NCBI GenBank assembly: GCA_914767715.1 | Contig: OU612067.1 | Span: 20,434,162 to 20,496,161, forward strand | Source: Membranipora membranacea | Taxonomy: Eukaryota > Bryozoa > Gymnolaemata > Cheilostomatida > Membraniporidae | Reading direction: 5' to 3' | Length of the DNA: 62,000 bases | In this document: piece by piece, positions 1 through 10,380 of the stretch | Numbering within the stretch: the stretch's first letter is position 1 | Layout of the letters: each line of letters opens with the position of its first letter | The notes under the pieces: model-generated | Database searches by the model: none | Seen by the model: the letters and a program-made list of their open reading frames with translations, nothing else | Told to the model about the DNA's origin: nothing | Made by a program: the position numbers and the translations under genes

Positions 1-1145
1 GATTATGCAGTATGTAATATATTATAATTGGTATTATTTTTTTTACCCTTGCCATATACAGATTGACGTTGAGGGTCATACAGGATGAAATAACTGTTGT
101 GTGACAAACTTTATTAAACACAGTGATTTCTCTGTCCGCAAGCTTTCCTGAACAGAATTACATAAAGATTTCAGTCAATTCTATTTGTACTCAGTTGTAG
201 TTCTACACTAAGAGATTGTTACTGCCTGTGCGCAGTTCTACAACTCTTGGTACTCGCTCATTGCAAGCATTCATTTGATGTCAAACCTTAGCCTTAGGAT
301 ATTGTTATCAATATCAGTTAGTGGTTTGAAAGGTTGAGCGCATGATGTAGTAATATAATGTTCTTTTCCAGTCTCCTTATGTAATTATCATCGCATTGCA
401 ATTATAATGGCTTCACAAACCAAACTGTTCAACTCAAGGCCAGAGATCTCAAAATTGTCAGAACTCAAATCAAGCTTTTATCAAAGATGCGGGCTAATGT
501 TTTTATTATATAATCATTCGTCAAACTTCATATCATATCAAAGAAAATAATTCAAAAACTCAATTTGTATGTACTACCATCAATAGTCCTGAAATCATGT
601 AAGTCCCAAAATCCCGTCAATAGTATAATCCCCTAGAGCAAACTAGGGTGGGAAGTTGGGAACCTGTGCCCAATCATTTGTAACACCATCAGGCATCAAA
701 ACTAAAAGAATTATTGTCTTTTCATGAGTCACCCAATGCATAGATAAAATGTAAACACAAGAAAAGCTCAGTAAATGCAGTAGCTCAATCAATATACAGA
801 CAATAAGAATCTACCAGGGAGACGCTTCCAGCAATGACCGTTCATTGCTTCCAGTTGTGTAAAATTATAAAGGTAATAATGGGAATAGAAGATCAAAATT
901 ATGGAGAATCTCTGATGTTCAAAGATAGGGCTGCAATTACTGGTACAACTACAACAGTTTTCCTTCACATGCTGTCACTATAAAGCCTAATACAGCACAC
1001 ATTTTGAAGGGAGAGGGGGGAAAACCATTATGATATTAGTGAGTACTACTCTCAACTAGATATTGATCTGTGTTAGCTGACTTCTTTAGTGCCCGGCGGC
1101 GCAGCAGGATATTATAGATGAATTAATATTGTAAAAGCGAGATGT
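1..1145. other. 3' flank of the caspase gene, no further gene seen
   Basis: This is downstream of the minus-strand stop codon and probably includes the 3' UTR. AATAAA hexamers on the minus strand occur at 502-507 and 110-115, so polyadenylation about 0.6-1.1 kb after the stop is possible. No open frame or repeat stands out. Confidence 0.4.
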
Positions 1146-1568
1146 TTATAGGACACCAAGCTTGGTGAGAAGGCTTCTCTTTGATGGCCTGTTTTGAGTC
1201 TGCAGTGAATCTTGATTGGTCACACCAGGAGGAAGAACCAGACTTTTCTGCAGAGTGTTTCGTGCTTCGGGAGTTTGTTTGTAACCATCTGCTGTCTCTT
1301 GTTTCTTCATATCCACTACAGCATTAGTCACCATGTCATTGATTGAGGTTTTGCCATCAGCTTTAGCGAACTGTCTGGCCATGGCACCTGTGAAAGCTCC
1401 TCTGATGGCGATACCTCCAGCAACTGATGACATCAGAAGCAAGGTGTGAGGCCTCTTAAGTACTACATAGTTGGGATTACCTGGTGGGCAACCACGCCTG
1501 GCATCTGCTCCACTGATCTTTGGTGTGTTTAGGTGGGAGTCATCTTGACAGGCCTGGATTAAGATGAC
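1146..1568 (-). CDS. Caspase C-terminal exon (catalytic Cys, p10); last exon
   Basis: This exon encodes 140 residues and a TAA stop. It follows a TTTTGTAG acceptor and begins in phase 0 with VILIQACQDD. That is the caspase active-site strand, with the catalytic Cys at codon 1548-1550. Most caspases have QACRG; here Gln replaces Arg and the following Gly is absent. A linker of about 30 residues with a CPPGNP turn leads to a p10-like part, LLLMSSVAGG, then GAFTGAMARQFAK. The end resembles the usual caspase close, QTPEARNTLQKSLVLPP, followed by 20 basic, polar residues. Length and order fit a complete p10. Peptidase activity is likely but the altered pentapeptide leaves doubt. Confidence 0.82.
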   Translation of the reverse strand, partial: VILIQACQDDSHLNTPKISGADARRGCPPGNPNYVVLKRPHTLLLMSSVAGGIAIRGAFTGAMARQFAKADGKTSINDMVTNAVVDMKKQETADGYKQTPEARNTLQKSLVLPPGVTNQDSLQTQNRPSKRSLLTKLGVL

Positions 1569-1798
1569 CTACAAAATTAAATGGTAAATAGCAGTTCTTA
1601 TCCAAATTTACATCTGATTTTTAAGCATTAAGTTATATTCTGTTCATTATACTCAATTCAATTCATGACAATATGGACATCAATCAAGACATATGGATGC
1701 CGTATGTCACTGTCACCATTGCGTTCTGAAGGCAAAGCTAGAAGTTATCCAGTTATCTTGCTATTGAACATGGATATTCTTACTTTGTTTGAACTTAC

Positions 1799-2226
1799 CA
1801 TTGGTACATGGGCAGTGGCTTTTCTCTCGAGTATGGAAAGAAGGTAGTAAATAGGCACTGAAGTGTTGTTACTTCCCCTCAGAATCCCAGCGCAACCATG
1901 TGACATGATAGAAACGACGAGAAGTGATAGATCTTGTGGGATCAGTTCACGAAGCTGAGCATTGATGACTTTAGGCAGTTCATCAGCACTCTTCCATTCT
2001 ATCTTTTGTGTCTGTATTCCGGCATGTACAAGTCCATCCTCCATATTACTTGCCTCCTCCATAGCACCATCTCTTCCCTCTGTGTTATAGAGGACTAACC
2101 CACATCGTTTTGTCTCAGTCTGTAGGTAGGGTATGATGTACTGATCGCTGTGATCAAACAGTAGTTTGATGTCTTCTGTGTTAAGTGGATAATTCTCTGC
2201 TAGCTGTCTTATCACTTGTGTTTCAT
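1799..2226 (-). CDS. Caspase p20 exon with catalytic His
   Basis: The acceptor is TTGGGCAG at 2227-2230 and the donor is GTAAGT after 1799; the phases are 1 in and 0 out. After about 40 residues (LAENYPLNTEDIKLL, perhaps a helical linker) comes GLVLYNTEGRDG, which matches the caspase p20 strand that normally reads GxxLIINN. It continues with MEEASNMEDGLVHAGIQ, the usual position of the DxxxLxxLFxxLGF segment, then LSLLVVSIMSHGCAG. The His of SHG (codon 1898-1900) is the expected catalytic base. The Cys comes just after the next splice junction, so the active site is split between two exons. An ATG at 2251 lies in the intron and is not the start. Confidence 0.82.
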
Positions 2227-2261
2227 CTGCCCAAAAAATTACAAACTTCATATAATCGTTA

Positions 2262-2430
2262 TAACAATGGGTGGCAGGGTGGTGTAGTGGTAAGGATTCG
2301 AGCTTCTCAATCTGAGAGTTGCAGGTTTTTGTTCACCAATGCTGTCATTTTTGGAGGAGAAATCTTCATATTATATAACCCTTGCTTGCCCACCTTTACG
2401 AAGGGGCCTCGAATATTAATAAAGTCCATA
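2262..2430 (+). mobile_element. tRNA-derived SINE-like element
   Basis: The A-box-like stretch GGTGGTGTAGTGGTAAGGA and a degenerate B-box-like stretch (GAGTTGCAGGTTTTTGTTC) are about 30 bp apart, as in the head of a tRNA-derived SINE. A body follows that ends in AATAAAGTCCATA and a T/TA-rich tail. It abuts the left inverted repeat of the palindromic element. A working tRNA is unlikely because the acceptor and T arms do not fold properly. Confidence 0.45.
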
Positions 2431-2451
2431 TTTTTTTATATATATATATAT

Positions 2452-3350
2452 ATGATCCTCCTGCCAAGTAAAATAAATATACATATATAGAAATATATGT
2501 ATATATATATATACTATTATATACATACATAATCACAATCTCCTTTCAATTATATATATAATATATATATAATTGAAAGGAGATTATGATTATGTATGTA
2601 TATAATAGTATATATATATACTATTATATACATACATAATCATAATCTCCTTTCAATTATATATATAATATTTATATATATACTATTATATACATAGATA
2701 ATCATAATCTCCTTTCAATTATATATACAATATATATATAATTGAAAGAAGAAAATTATATATATAATATATATATAATTGAAAGGAGATTATGATTATG
2801 TATGTATATAATAGTATATATATATATAATATATATATAATTGAAAGGAGATTATGATTATGTATGTATATAATAGTATATATATATACTATTATATACA
2901 TACATAATCATAATCTCCTTTCAATTATATATATAATATATATATAATTTTCAATTATATATATGATATATATATAATTGAAAGGAGATTATGATTATGT
3001 ATGTTATGTTATATTATATATATATATAATTGAAAGGAGATTATGATTATGTATGTATATAATAGTATATATATATATATATAATATATATATAATTGAA
3101 AGGAGATTATGATTATGTATGTATATAATAGTATATATATATACTATTATATACATACATAATCATAATCTCCTTTCAATTATATATATAATATATATAT
3201 AATTGAAAGGAGATTATGATTATGTATGTTATGTTATATTATATATATATATAATTGAAAGGAGATTATGATTATGTATGTATATAATAGTATATATATA
3301 TACATATATTTCTATATATGTATATTTATTTTACTTGGCAGGAGGATCAT
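2452..3350. repeat. 899-bp AT-rich foldback element with inverted ends
   Basis: The left end starts ATGATCCTCCTGCCAAGTAA and the right end is its exact reverse complement, about 50 bp on each side. The interior is a stack of inverted and direct copies of a unit containing AATTGAAAGGAGATTATGAT and its complement, joined by TA runs. The arms can pair in many registers. It looks like a MITE or foldback element whose middle has been amplified. Small open frames inside it are low-complexity artefacts. Confidence 0.85.
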
Positions 3351-3576
3351 AATCATGTGTTTCAATCAACAGGGATGGTCTTCTGATCATCATGCGTTTC
3401 AGTAGCGGAGATGACAAAAAAATCAGAAAGTTGTTCAGTAAACTTGGGGAGTACAGTGTCAGGATTTTCACAAAACAGTATAGGTGACCTCTATGTTTGG
3501 TGTTTTACAATGGGTTTAACATATTTATGATAGGACACATTGAACGTTAATCTATACAATCAGACACAATATTGAC

Positions 3577-3645
3577 CTGATAACATAGCGAGATTTGCGA
3601 TGTATGCTTCCAGCTTTCTGTGTCCATCGCGGTTGCTCTGGGAAC
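3577..3645 (-). CDS. 69-nt linker exon between COR tail and caspase
   Basis: A TTTCAG acceptor (3646 onward) and a weak GTCAAT donor (3576 downward) bracket 69 nt that keep phase 1 on both sides. It encodes roughly SQSNRDGHRKLEAYIANLAM followed by LS. Skipping it would keep the frame. It has no family signature and is called because it is the piece that joins the large exon (ending CCA T) to the caspase exon (starting AT GAA ACA) in frame. Confidence 0.55.
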
Positions 3646-3870
3646 CTGAAATGTTTAAAGATACATGAATTTAATTAGACAGATGTTAAATTTGATGTAA
3701 GTGAAGTGGGGATGTAGGATAGGGTCAGGAAGTTACATCTCAAAATCCCTGGTTAACACATCAACCATAATGAGCAAAGGAGAAGAGGAAATCATTATTG
3801 AGTGCTGAGTATTTGGCGATCTTCTAAAGATTTACAACACATAATTTCTCAGTTGACCCATCTTACTCAC

Positions 3871-5783
3871 ATGGATACATGAGTGGACGTGGGACAGCCT
3901 GATCCCCGTGATGCTGACAGACACAAGTTTCATCTCCTGTGTAACTGGTGGATCTCTGATGTTGAAGGCTGTCTTTTCCTGTTTGGCTGAACCATTCAGG
4001 ATCGACATCACTTGTTGGCACAGCTTGGTTGGTGAGGAGACAGTGGGCACAGTAGAACACATTCTCATAACGGACCCCCTTCCACACAGACTTGAGGTAA
4101 GTGGTCAGTTTTCTGAGGCAGCTGAGCTGATCCTTCCATGCCTCACAGATCTTTTTTGCTGGTGTGAGGGTGACAACTGTTACGCGCTTTGAGGCAGCAT
4201 CATGTAGTAGATATTTGAACATTCCGTTGCCTTCTGTCACCTTTGCCCCATTTTCCCCGGCTTCGGCATGATTGAATGGATTTGTGTTAATGTCGAGATA
4301 TGCTGCTGTGATCAGTGAATGTACATATGCAGGGATTGGGAGGCCCCTCAGGAACAAATCTACCCTAAGTGGGATGAGCTGTGTAAGGACCTTAGGAATC
4401 TTCAACTTTGTGTTGGCAAAGTAAGGAACGATGTATCTGTTTCCATATTTGTGTGTCAGATGGAAAGTTTGCAGTATGGTCATCCCAATCTCAGGCGGAA
4501 GTTCTGATTCCTGTTCTAGTATATGGTAGAGTAGAGCACCCTCCATTACTCCTGTTGACTTAAACTGCTCAATCATCTTCTCATATTTACTTCTTTCTAT
4601 TGTCTGTTCGTTGAAATTGTATGGTGAGAACACTTCTAGTCTGTGATTCCAGGCCTCCTCTTGCGTGTGATTATAGAGTGTTTCAATGAGAGTGGTGAGA
4701 ACTTCTGGACGATGGAATATCAGGTTAGACAAGCTCCCAATGTCTTTGAACCACATGATCCTTCCTGTATAATGCAGATACTGGAGCGCGACATGCTCTT
4801 CGTCATCGGGAAATTCTGCTTCTATTTCTGACAGAGTGAGGAATGGCGCATCAGTTTTGCTGGTCATTTTGATGAGCAGGCGATACCAACTGGCTGGTAT
4901 TTCTGTGATCAACGCTGATCCAGCAGAGGTGAGAACTTGCTTGAGAAGCTTTATATCTGATGGTTTAGATTTCTTAGAAAAATCTAAAATGTTCTGAGTC
5001 GTCATCAACTGCTTAGACGTGTCTGTGAAACTAGTCATTGATAATACAGGGCTTGAGGATGCTGCTACATTCTTCTCATCTTTGATTATTCGGCATCGCA
5101 GCTTATCTGTCATATCCACCAGCTGCTGCTTTCTGAGACTGAAACAATCATCGGATAGTTTGTCACGATGAGTGAGGACAACCACGGGTAGACCAAGGCT
5201 AGGACAAGCAAGATAAAGCTGCGCCAGCCATGCAAGAGCTAGATCTTGGCTGGCTGCTTCCTCTCCTACAGATGAGGCCATTGTGTCAAATTCCTCAATA
5301 TCAATCACAAGCAAGGGCACACATTGTGCCTTGAAGGTGAGTTGATACGAAAAGTTATATATGGCTTGGCCCCCAAAGTCAGTGAACACCAGTTTCGAAG
5401 ACTCATTGACTTCTGCTTCGCACACTTTGAAAACCTTTGTGGCCTCATCCAGCTTTCCTCCATCAGAATGACGTTCTGTCAAAATTCTTTTGTTCTGTTG
5501 GACGCTCTTCACTAGGCTAGTTTTTCCTGCTTTGCTCTGTCCGATGACAGTGACAGGAATCAGTCGCTTGTTTCTGCCTTTCTCCAACTGAAGGTCATAC
5601 AAGTATTTCCTTACTGCCTTTACTCCTTGCCGAAGGACAGCTCGAGGTGGAGATGTGAGAGAAGAGCATCCGTCCCACGTTACTCCTACTAGAGTGTCGA
5701 TACTGAACAAGCCCTCAGGTATGGTTGTCAGTGCTTTGTTACTTCTAACATTCAAAGCTTGCAGCTTTGCCAGGAAGGCGACG
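3871..5783 (-). CDS. ROC GTPase-COR exon of a ROCO protein
   Basis: This exon encodes about 637 residues, in phase 2 and out phase 1 (GTGAGTAAG donor after 3871). It starts with a final LRR-like stretch (LAKLQALNVRSNKALTTIPE). The ROC domain has the P-loop GQSKAGKTS at about 5518-5542, the switch II motif DFGGQ and the G4 motif THRDKL. COR follows: a hydrophobic block with YLHYTGRIMWFKDIGSL matches COR-A, and the segment through VDLFLRGLPIPAYVHSLI matches COR-B. Near the end, FYCAHC, CVCQHH and PLMYP form a Cys/His-rich tail that may bind zinc. No kinase domain follows, unlike LRRK1/2. The long open frame reads through the donor to a stop at 3863 and into the intron upstream; both ends are set by splice signals and phase. 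Confidence 0.88.
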
Positions 5784-6464
5784 CTGTAAATTATTAAAAT
5801 GGACATTTATAGTTACAGAGAAAAATAATAGAATAATAAAGAACAGAACAGGTTTACAGATAAAACATTTATTCACACTGACTTGAAGTAATGTCAAAGA
5901 CCGATCCGTCATTTTATTGAGGAAAGGAGGTAGAAAACGCTGTGTTTTTGTCAATGTCAACTTCGTGTGACAAAATTTGATTTAACAAATTGAGCTTGAA
6001 ACATTACAAAAACTGAATTAACACCTTTTGTATTGAGTTGCCCACTTCCACAATGGAAGGGGTAACTCCATACAAAACTAAACATTATCGCAAATGAGTA
6101 AAAGAGAGGTGTTCTGTTCTGTTTGGGTATCGGGCCTCCAGTGGGTCGAGTAACAGACAATTGCAGTGTAACTTCAAATGTCAATAACTATACCCTCATG
6201 TTATTATATTTGTACGAACAAATCCTTATAATATAGCCAGAGTTTAGTTGCGAGACATCAATCAGCATTCTAATTGGAGCAGAACTTTAACATGGTCTGT
6301 CAGTGGGCTTTCACTGGTCCATTTTAAACTACTTGGCTCGCCCTTGGAATGGACTGGGACTGCGTTAATTTCTCTCCGTTCATCCTTTATCGCCTGTGAT
6401 TTTTATCATTTTGTGCAAGGTTAATCATAAACCATCATCACAATAGTTGAGCAAATTACTCTAT

Positions 6465-8010
6465 TTAACTAGTATGTCAAGTAAGGGCTACAAAGGGCAC
6501 AAAGATAATGCAACCGCATGCACGCACATCATGCCATGTTTCATATTCTATCTTTATAATATTAATGTGATATATCGCTTTTTAACTCTTTTCAATATTG
6601 TATTGGTGATCATGTCCAATAATTATTCACAGTTGAAACCTCCCAACTATTTGACGTTGAGTCGCAGTGACTTCTGGAAGTTCACTTTGGGGCAAAAAGT
6701 GCCCTCTGTGCTTTGTTTTTGAGGTATTTTATTAGTTTATGCTTTCATCATATAGAGGAGGCATGGCACTATCAGGAGGAGTGACATTTTAGTGAAACAT
6801 TATGTTTTTAGGTCTCCTGTCTTCGTGACTTGAAATTGTTTTTTTGCAACAGTCATATGGCCATTTCCGACCCCTCATTATATGTGAACCCAATATTGCA
6901 TAAAAAAAAATTCCAATTTATTGTACCATTTTGGTCGTTTACTGTCCCTTCCATCAATAATCCTACCAGCTTAAAGTTCCTGGATGCCACAACTGTAACA
7001 GATAATAACCCAAATTTTCACTAATTACGGTCAAAATTTTCCAGCCAAAGTTCAGAAATCAGGAAGATGTTAGTCAAATTTATTGTCAGCATGATGAACA
7101 GCAGGAGATTGTCTAAATTTTGATCGAAGCGATTATTGATTATGGCTTTATTTATTGGATTTTTGAGGCTAAACTAGCTTTATTAGGTCCAAAACATGCA
7201 CTCCTCTCCAGCCAAAAAACTGAAAATAGGTTAAACAACATGTTATACACACCAGCTTCCATTAAAGTAGAGAGTATATCTAAGGTTTTGATCGTGGCGT
7301 TTGATGATAAGTTCAACAGTTATGGTAACTTACTGCATTATTTTGCCCTATGCTTCCTATATGTTTTCAATGTATTTTAGTTAATGTACAATTAATGAAG
7401 TGAGAAACTTGCGGTTTAAAAAATTTGAGATATTAAACATAAGTCAGACTACTAGCAACAAGTCAGTGAAGGAATTTTTGAGAAGGGACAAGTAGTTCCT
7501 GAGAAACTGATGTGATGAGGTGATGCTTTTCTCTGCAGCCCATCCTTACATTATTTGCCCCTTGGTATCTTAAACCTCTTATATTGATTCAATCTGTATT
7601 GATAGTTTTCATTTTTCTCTGAGTTAATGGAGAACAAAGATAAATGTTGCTTTACAGTACTGTGAAATCCTCACCATGCAATTAATTTTTGATGCATAAT
7701 AATATTGAATCATTTTCCTGGTCACCCAGGCAGCCTACAATACCTCTGTGTATTTCATCTCTTCAGATGCAGCCACTCGCACCAAAGAGAATCATAGCAG
7801 GTAATACTTATTATGTAATTATTGTGTGTATATATATATGAATAATATATTTATATGTTCAACTCATCATTAATAACATCAATATCATAAATAATGATAT
7901 CAGCTATTGTTTTTCCTACTCCCTTGTAGCTCAAAAATATATTTTATCACAAGCTGCGTATTGACTGAATTGCAGGACAACCTGATTGGCTTTTTTTTGC
8001 TCTTGATTTA
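6465..8010. repeat. Duplicated block R1, first copy
   Basis: The segment 6465-7755 matches 25035-26335 base for base over long runs, with scattered substitutions and short indels. Its first about 245 bp recur at 51497-51740, and a much weaker copy lies near 18235-18330. The part 7560-8010 also matches 33945-34370. No protein of known family is encoded; open frames under 100 aa here are not preserved between copies. Confidence 0.8.
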
Positions 8011-8522
8011 TCCCTGCTAATAATAAAATTCTCAAAAATTAATTGTCAAAGGTGCTGATATATGGGGATAGAAACTTTGTTCTGCACTTTTGTTAGATTC
8101 TTGATGCTTTTGGTTGATATTCTTATCCAGTGGAATATATGAGCATGTAATAGAAGGAAAACAGGAATTTTGCACAAAGGCGATTACAGGTGTGTGGAGT
8201 TTTCGCTTTATTGTATACTCAGTCTGCAGATTTCAGACCGGCCACAATACAATATGCAAACCTCTAGTGGGGATGTTATAGTCCATAGTTATGTCACATC
8301 TACAGCAGCAAACAGGAGAATTTTCTATACCAATATCAGACACAATAACAACATCCAATATCTTAGCCAGCATCATCATCAGTACACTCAAACTTGACTC
8401 GAGGACACGCTAGTAACAGACAGGACATTTAACCTCAATCAAAGTTAACTGATTCAAAGTGAACCTCAATCAAAGGCAACTGAATTAAATCAAAGTGCTA
8501 ATTTTAATATCTGTACCCACTC

Positions 8523-8592
8523 TTGCAGCCGATCAACCCACTTTTGGGGCCGATCAACCCACTCTCGGGGCCGATCAACCCTCTTTTTGCGG
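8523..8592 (+). repeat. Short tandem repeat, about 20-bp unit
   Basis: Three and a half copies of a unit like GGGCCGATCAACCCACT run head to tail. This is a minor minisatellite. Confidence 0.7.
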
Positions 8593-9466
8593 CAATTGCA
8601 AAATATGTTTTTCTTGTTTTTTTTGCTGATGTGTGTCAGCAGTTTTTTAATGTGTCTGGAACCATGCTATATAAGAGCATGGTTCACCAATGGAAAGGCC
8701 TCTTTGTTTGCAACTTCATTTGGAGACAGGTCAGTTTTTTAAACATGGAAGTTTTACAGTTTTTATCATACTAATTTCAGTTACATTAGTGATATTTATA
8801 GGGAAATAGAACTTGCCTCATTATTTGATAATGGCACAGTATAACACTTGGTTGGATTATTTGTATCATCAACTAATATAGTAAAATTAATTGAATTGAG
8901 CATGCATGGCATCATCAACTAGAATGAATAACTTGTTGAATCAGACATGTATTGTTAAGTTGAATTGCGTTTGATTTTAAACTTGAAAGAATTAAAAGGC
9001 ATGCTGTTAAGTCAAGTGTTTAATTTTGAAATCAAATGAGATCACATCTAAATAAGTCAGCGTCACATATAGTGAGAATCATCATGCCAAGCTCGTGAAC
9101 ACAGATCTCAGTAGCGGAGAGTTAATGTGGTGACTCTATAACCTTGATTCCCACAGTTATTCTCAATCTACCTCGGTTGGTTGACAGGCCAATCTCTAAC
9201 TGTTATGAAACCTACAATCCACTGCAAGCCACACAAGCAAGTCATAGCATCTTACATATTTATATATATTTTACATATATTTTTTTTTTAAAGATAATTG
9301 ACATGGTTGAAGGAAGCCCAGGTTTGGCAAACGATCTCTCGCTCCATGTTTGTATATGTAATTATTCTTAGGCCTAGGATCTACACGGAATCGAGGGGGA
9401 GGATGAGATACACATGGCACTCACATAGCTATTGTAACTGACCCGCCACGTTTATTTATTTGGGTA

Positions 9467-9533
9467 CGCCATAGGTTTCAAAAGCTGAGACCGGTATGAC
9501 AAACCAACTGCGTCCTACCAACTGAGCTTGGTG
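9467..9533 (-). mobile_element. tRNA-Asp-like SINE head, copy 1
   Basis: Read on the minus strand it has AGCTCAGTTGGTAGGAC (A box), then a 5-bp stem closing the 7-nt loop TTGTCAT, giving anticodon GTC (Asp). A degenerate B box and the ending CCTATGGCG follow. The tRNA resemblance is clear, but the T arm is damaged, so it is a SINE rather than a gene. Further copies are at 26346-26412 and 34506-34572. Confidence 0.65.
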
Positions 9534-9656
9534 AGAAGAGTTTTGTAATTTTCCCTATACAAATATTACATAACTTTATCATAAGTAACTGCCTGACTAG
9601 AAAATACATGATACATGATCAAGTGACAGTGGAGCTCAGAATATTGAAAAAATGTA

Positions 9657-10378
9657 AAGCTGCGTTTACATGTGCGACAAATCGGCTAATAATGACAACT
9701 CCGACACGGGTCACCGATTTGAGTGACCGTGTAAACAGTTAATCTGTGTTTAAATCGGTGTTTAAATCTGTATTGTTCAAAATCGTTCACTTGTGACAAT
9801 GTCACAAGTGAACGACAGATCTTAACGATTATGAATGGTTCAGCCAATAAATGAGTATAAGTAATGATGATCATTATATTTCTCTCACCCTTTCCTTGTC
9901 CTTAGCAGCAACTTGTACAGCTGTTATAACAGTTATTGCTGCTGCTGCTATTATAACATCTTCATCAGATGATGAATCATACTATACTACTACTAATAAT
10001 CTTACTATACATGACTCTCTGTCAGTCTCAGTCTGCAGGGGCACAACAGTAGCCTTTCAGTTAGTTAGTTAGTTAGTTAAATATTTTAGTAGCCTTTCAA
10101 CTAGGGAGACTAGTGAAGGAGTCTCCAGTCTCCACTCTCCAGCTATGAATTACTAACTAGTTACTAGCTAATACTACTACTGAATAAACCAACTAGTTGT
10201 CTTACTAGCCAATCAGAGACAAGTTGAGTTGCAAGTTTGTGTTGAAATCGGTTAGGCATGAACAGTGTGTAAATAGCGTATCGTTGACATGTTGACAGAC
10301 AACGATTATAGAGCAGATTCATAATCTGTGTCGGAGTTGTTATTATTAGCCGATTTGTCGCACATGTAAACGCAGCTT
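9657..10378. mobile_element. MITE with about 52-bp terminal inverted repeats, TA target site
   Basis: The left end AAGCTGCGTTTACATGTGCG continues through CCGACAC, and the right end (about 10326-10378) is its near-perfect complement. Both ends are flanked by TA (9655-9656 and 10379-10380). The duplicated block at about 34690 lacks the element at the matching place and has a single TA, which is a clean empty site. A TA target and a non-coding 722-bp body suggest a Tc1/mariner-type non-autonomous element. A perfect 14-bp-arm hairpin lies inside at 9784-9814. Confidence 0.85.
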
Positions 10379-10380
10379 TA

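Larger units (their letters stand above)
2227..3576 (-). other. Intron with SINE and AT palindrome
   Basis: This intron separates the linker exon from the first caspase exon. It holds a tRNA-like SINE (about 2262-2430), an 899-bp palindromic AT-rich element (2452-3350) and about 220 bp of sequence without recognisable content. Confidence 0.6.

Noticed and set aside
2273-2345. Functional tRNA gene
   Set aside because: Box B is degenerate and no full cloverleaf can be drawn; it fits a SINE better.
2719-2901. 60-aa minus-strand open frame
   Set aside because: It is Tyr/Ile low-complexity translation of the TA-rich palindromic repeat.
2452-3350. CRISPR-like repeat array
   Set aside because: The repeats are inverted as well as direct and have no unique spacers; the genome is eukaryotic.
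3832-4192. Open frames overlapping the COR exon in other frames and on the plus strand
   Set aside because: They are shadows of the ROC-COR coding sequence and show no domain of their own.
5784-5806. ATG at 5806 as start of a 647-aa ROCO protein
   Set aside because: The first eight codons lie upstream of a good acceptor (TTTACAG at 5784-5790), and phase 2 joins the LRR exon at 17755 in frame.
9467-9533. Functional tRNA-Asp gene
   Set aside because: The T arm does not pair and all three copies have the same damage.
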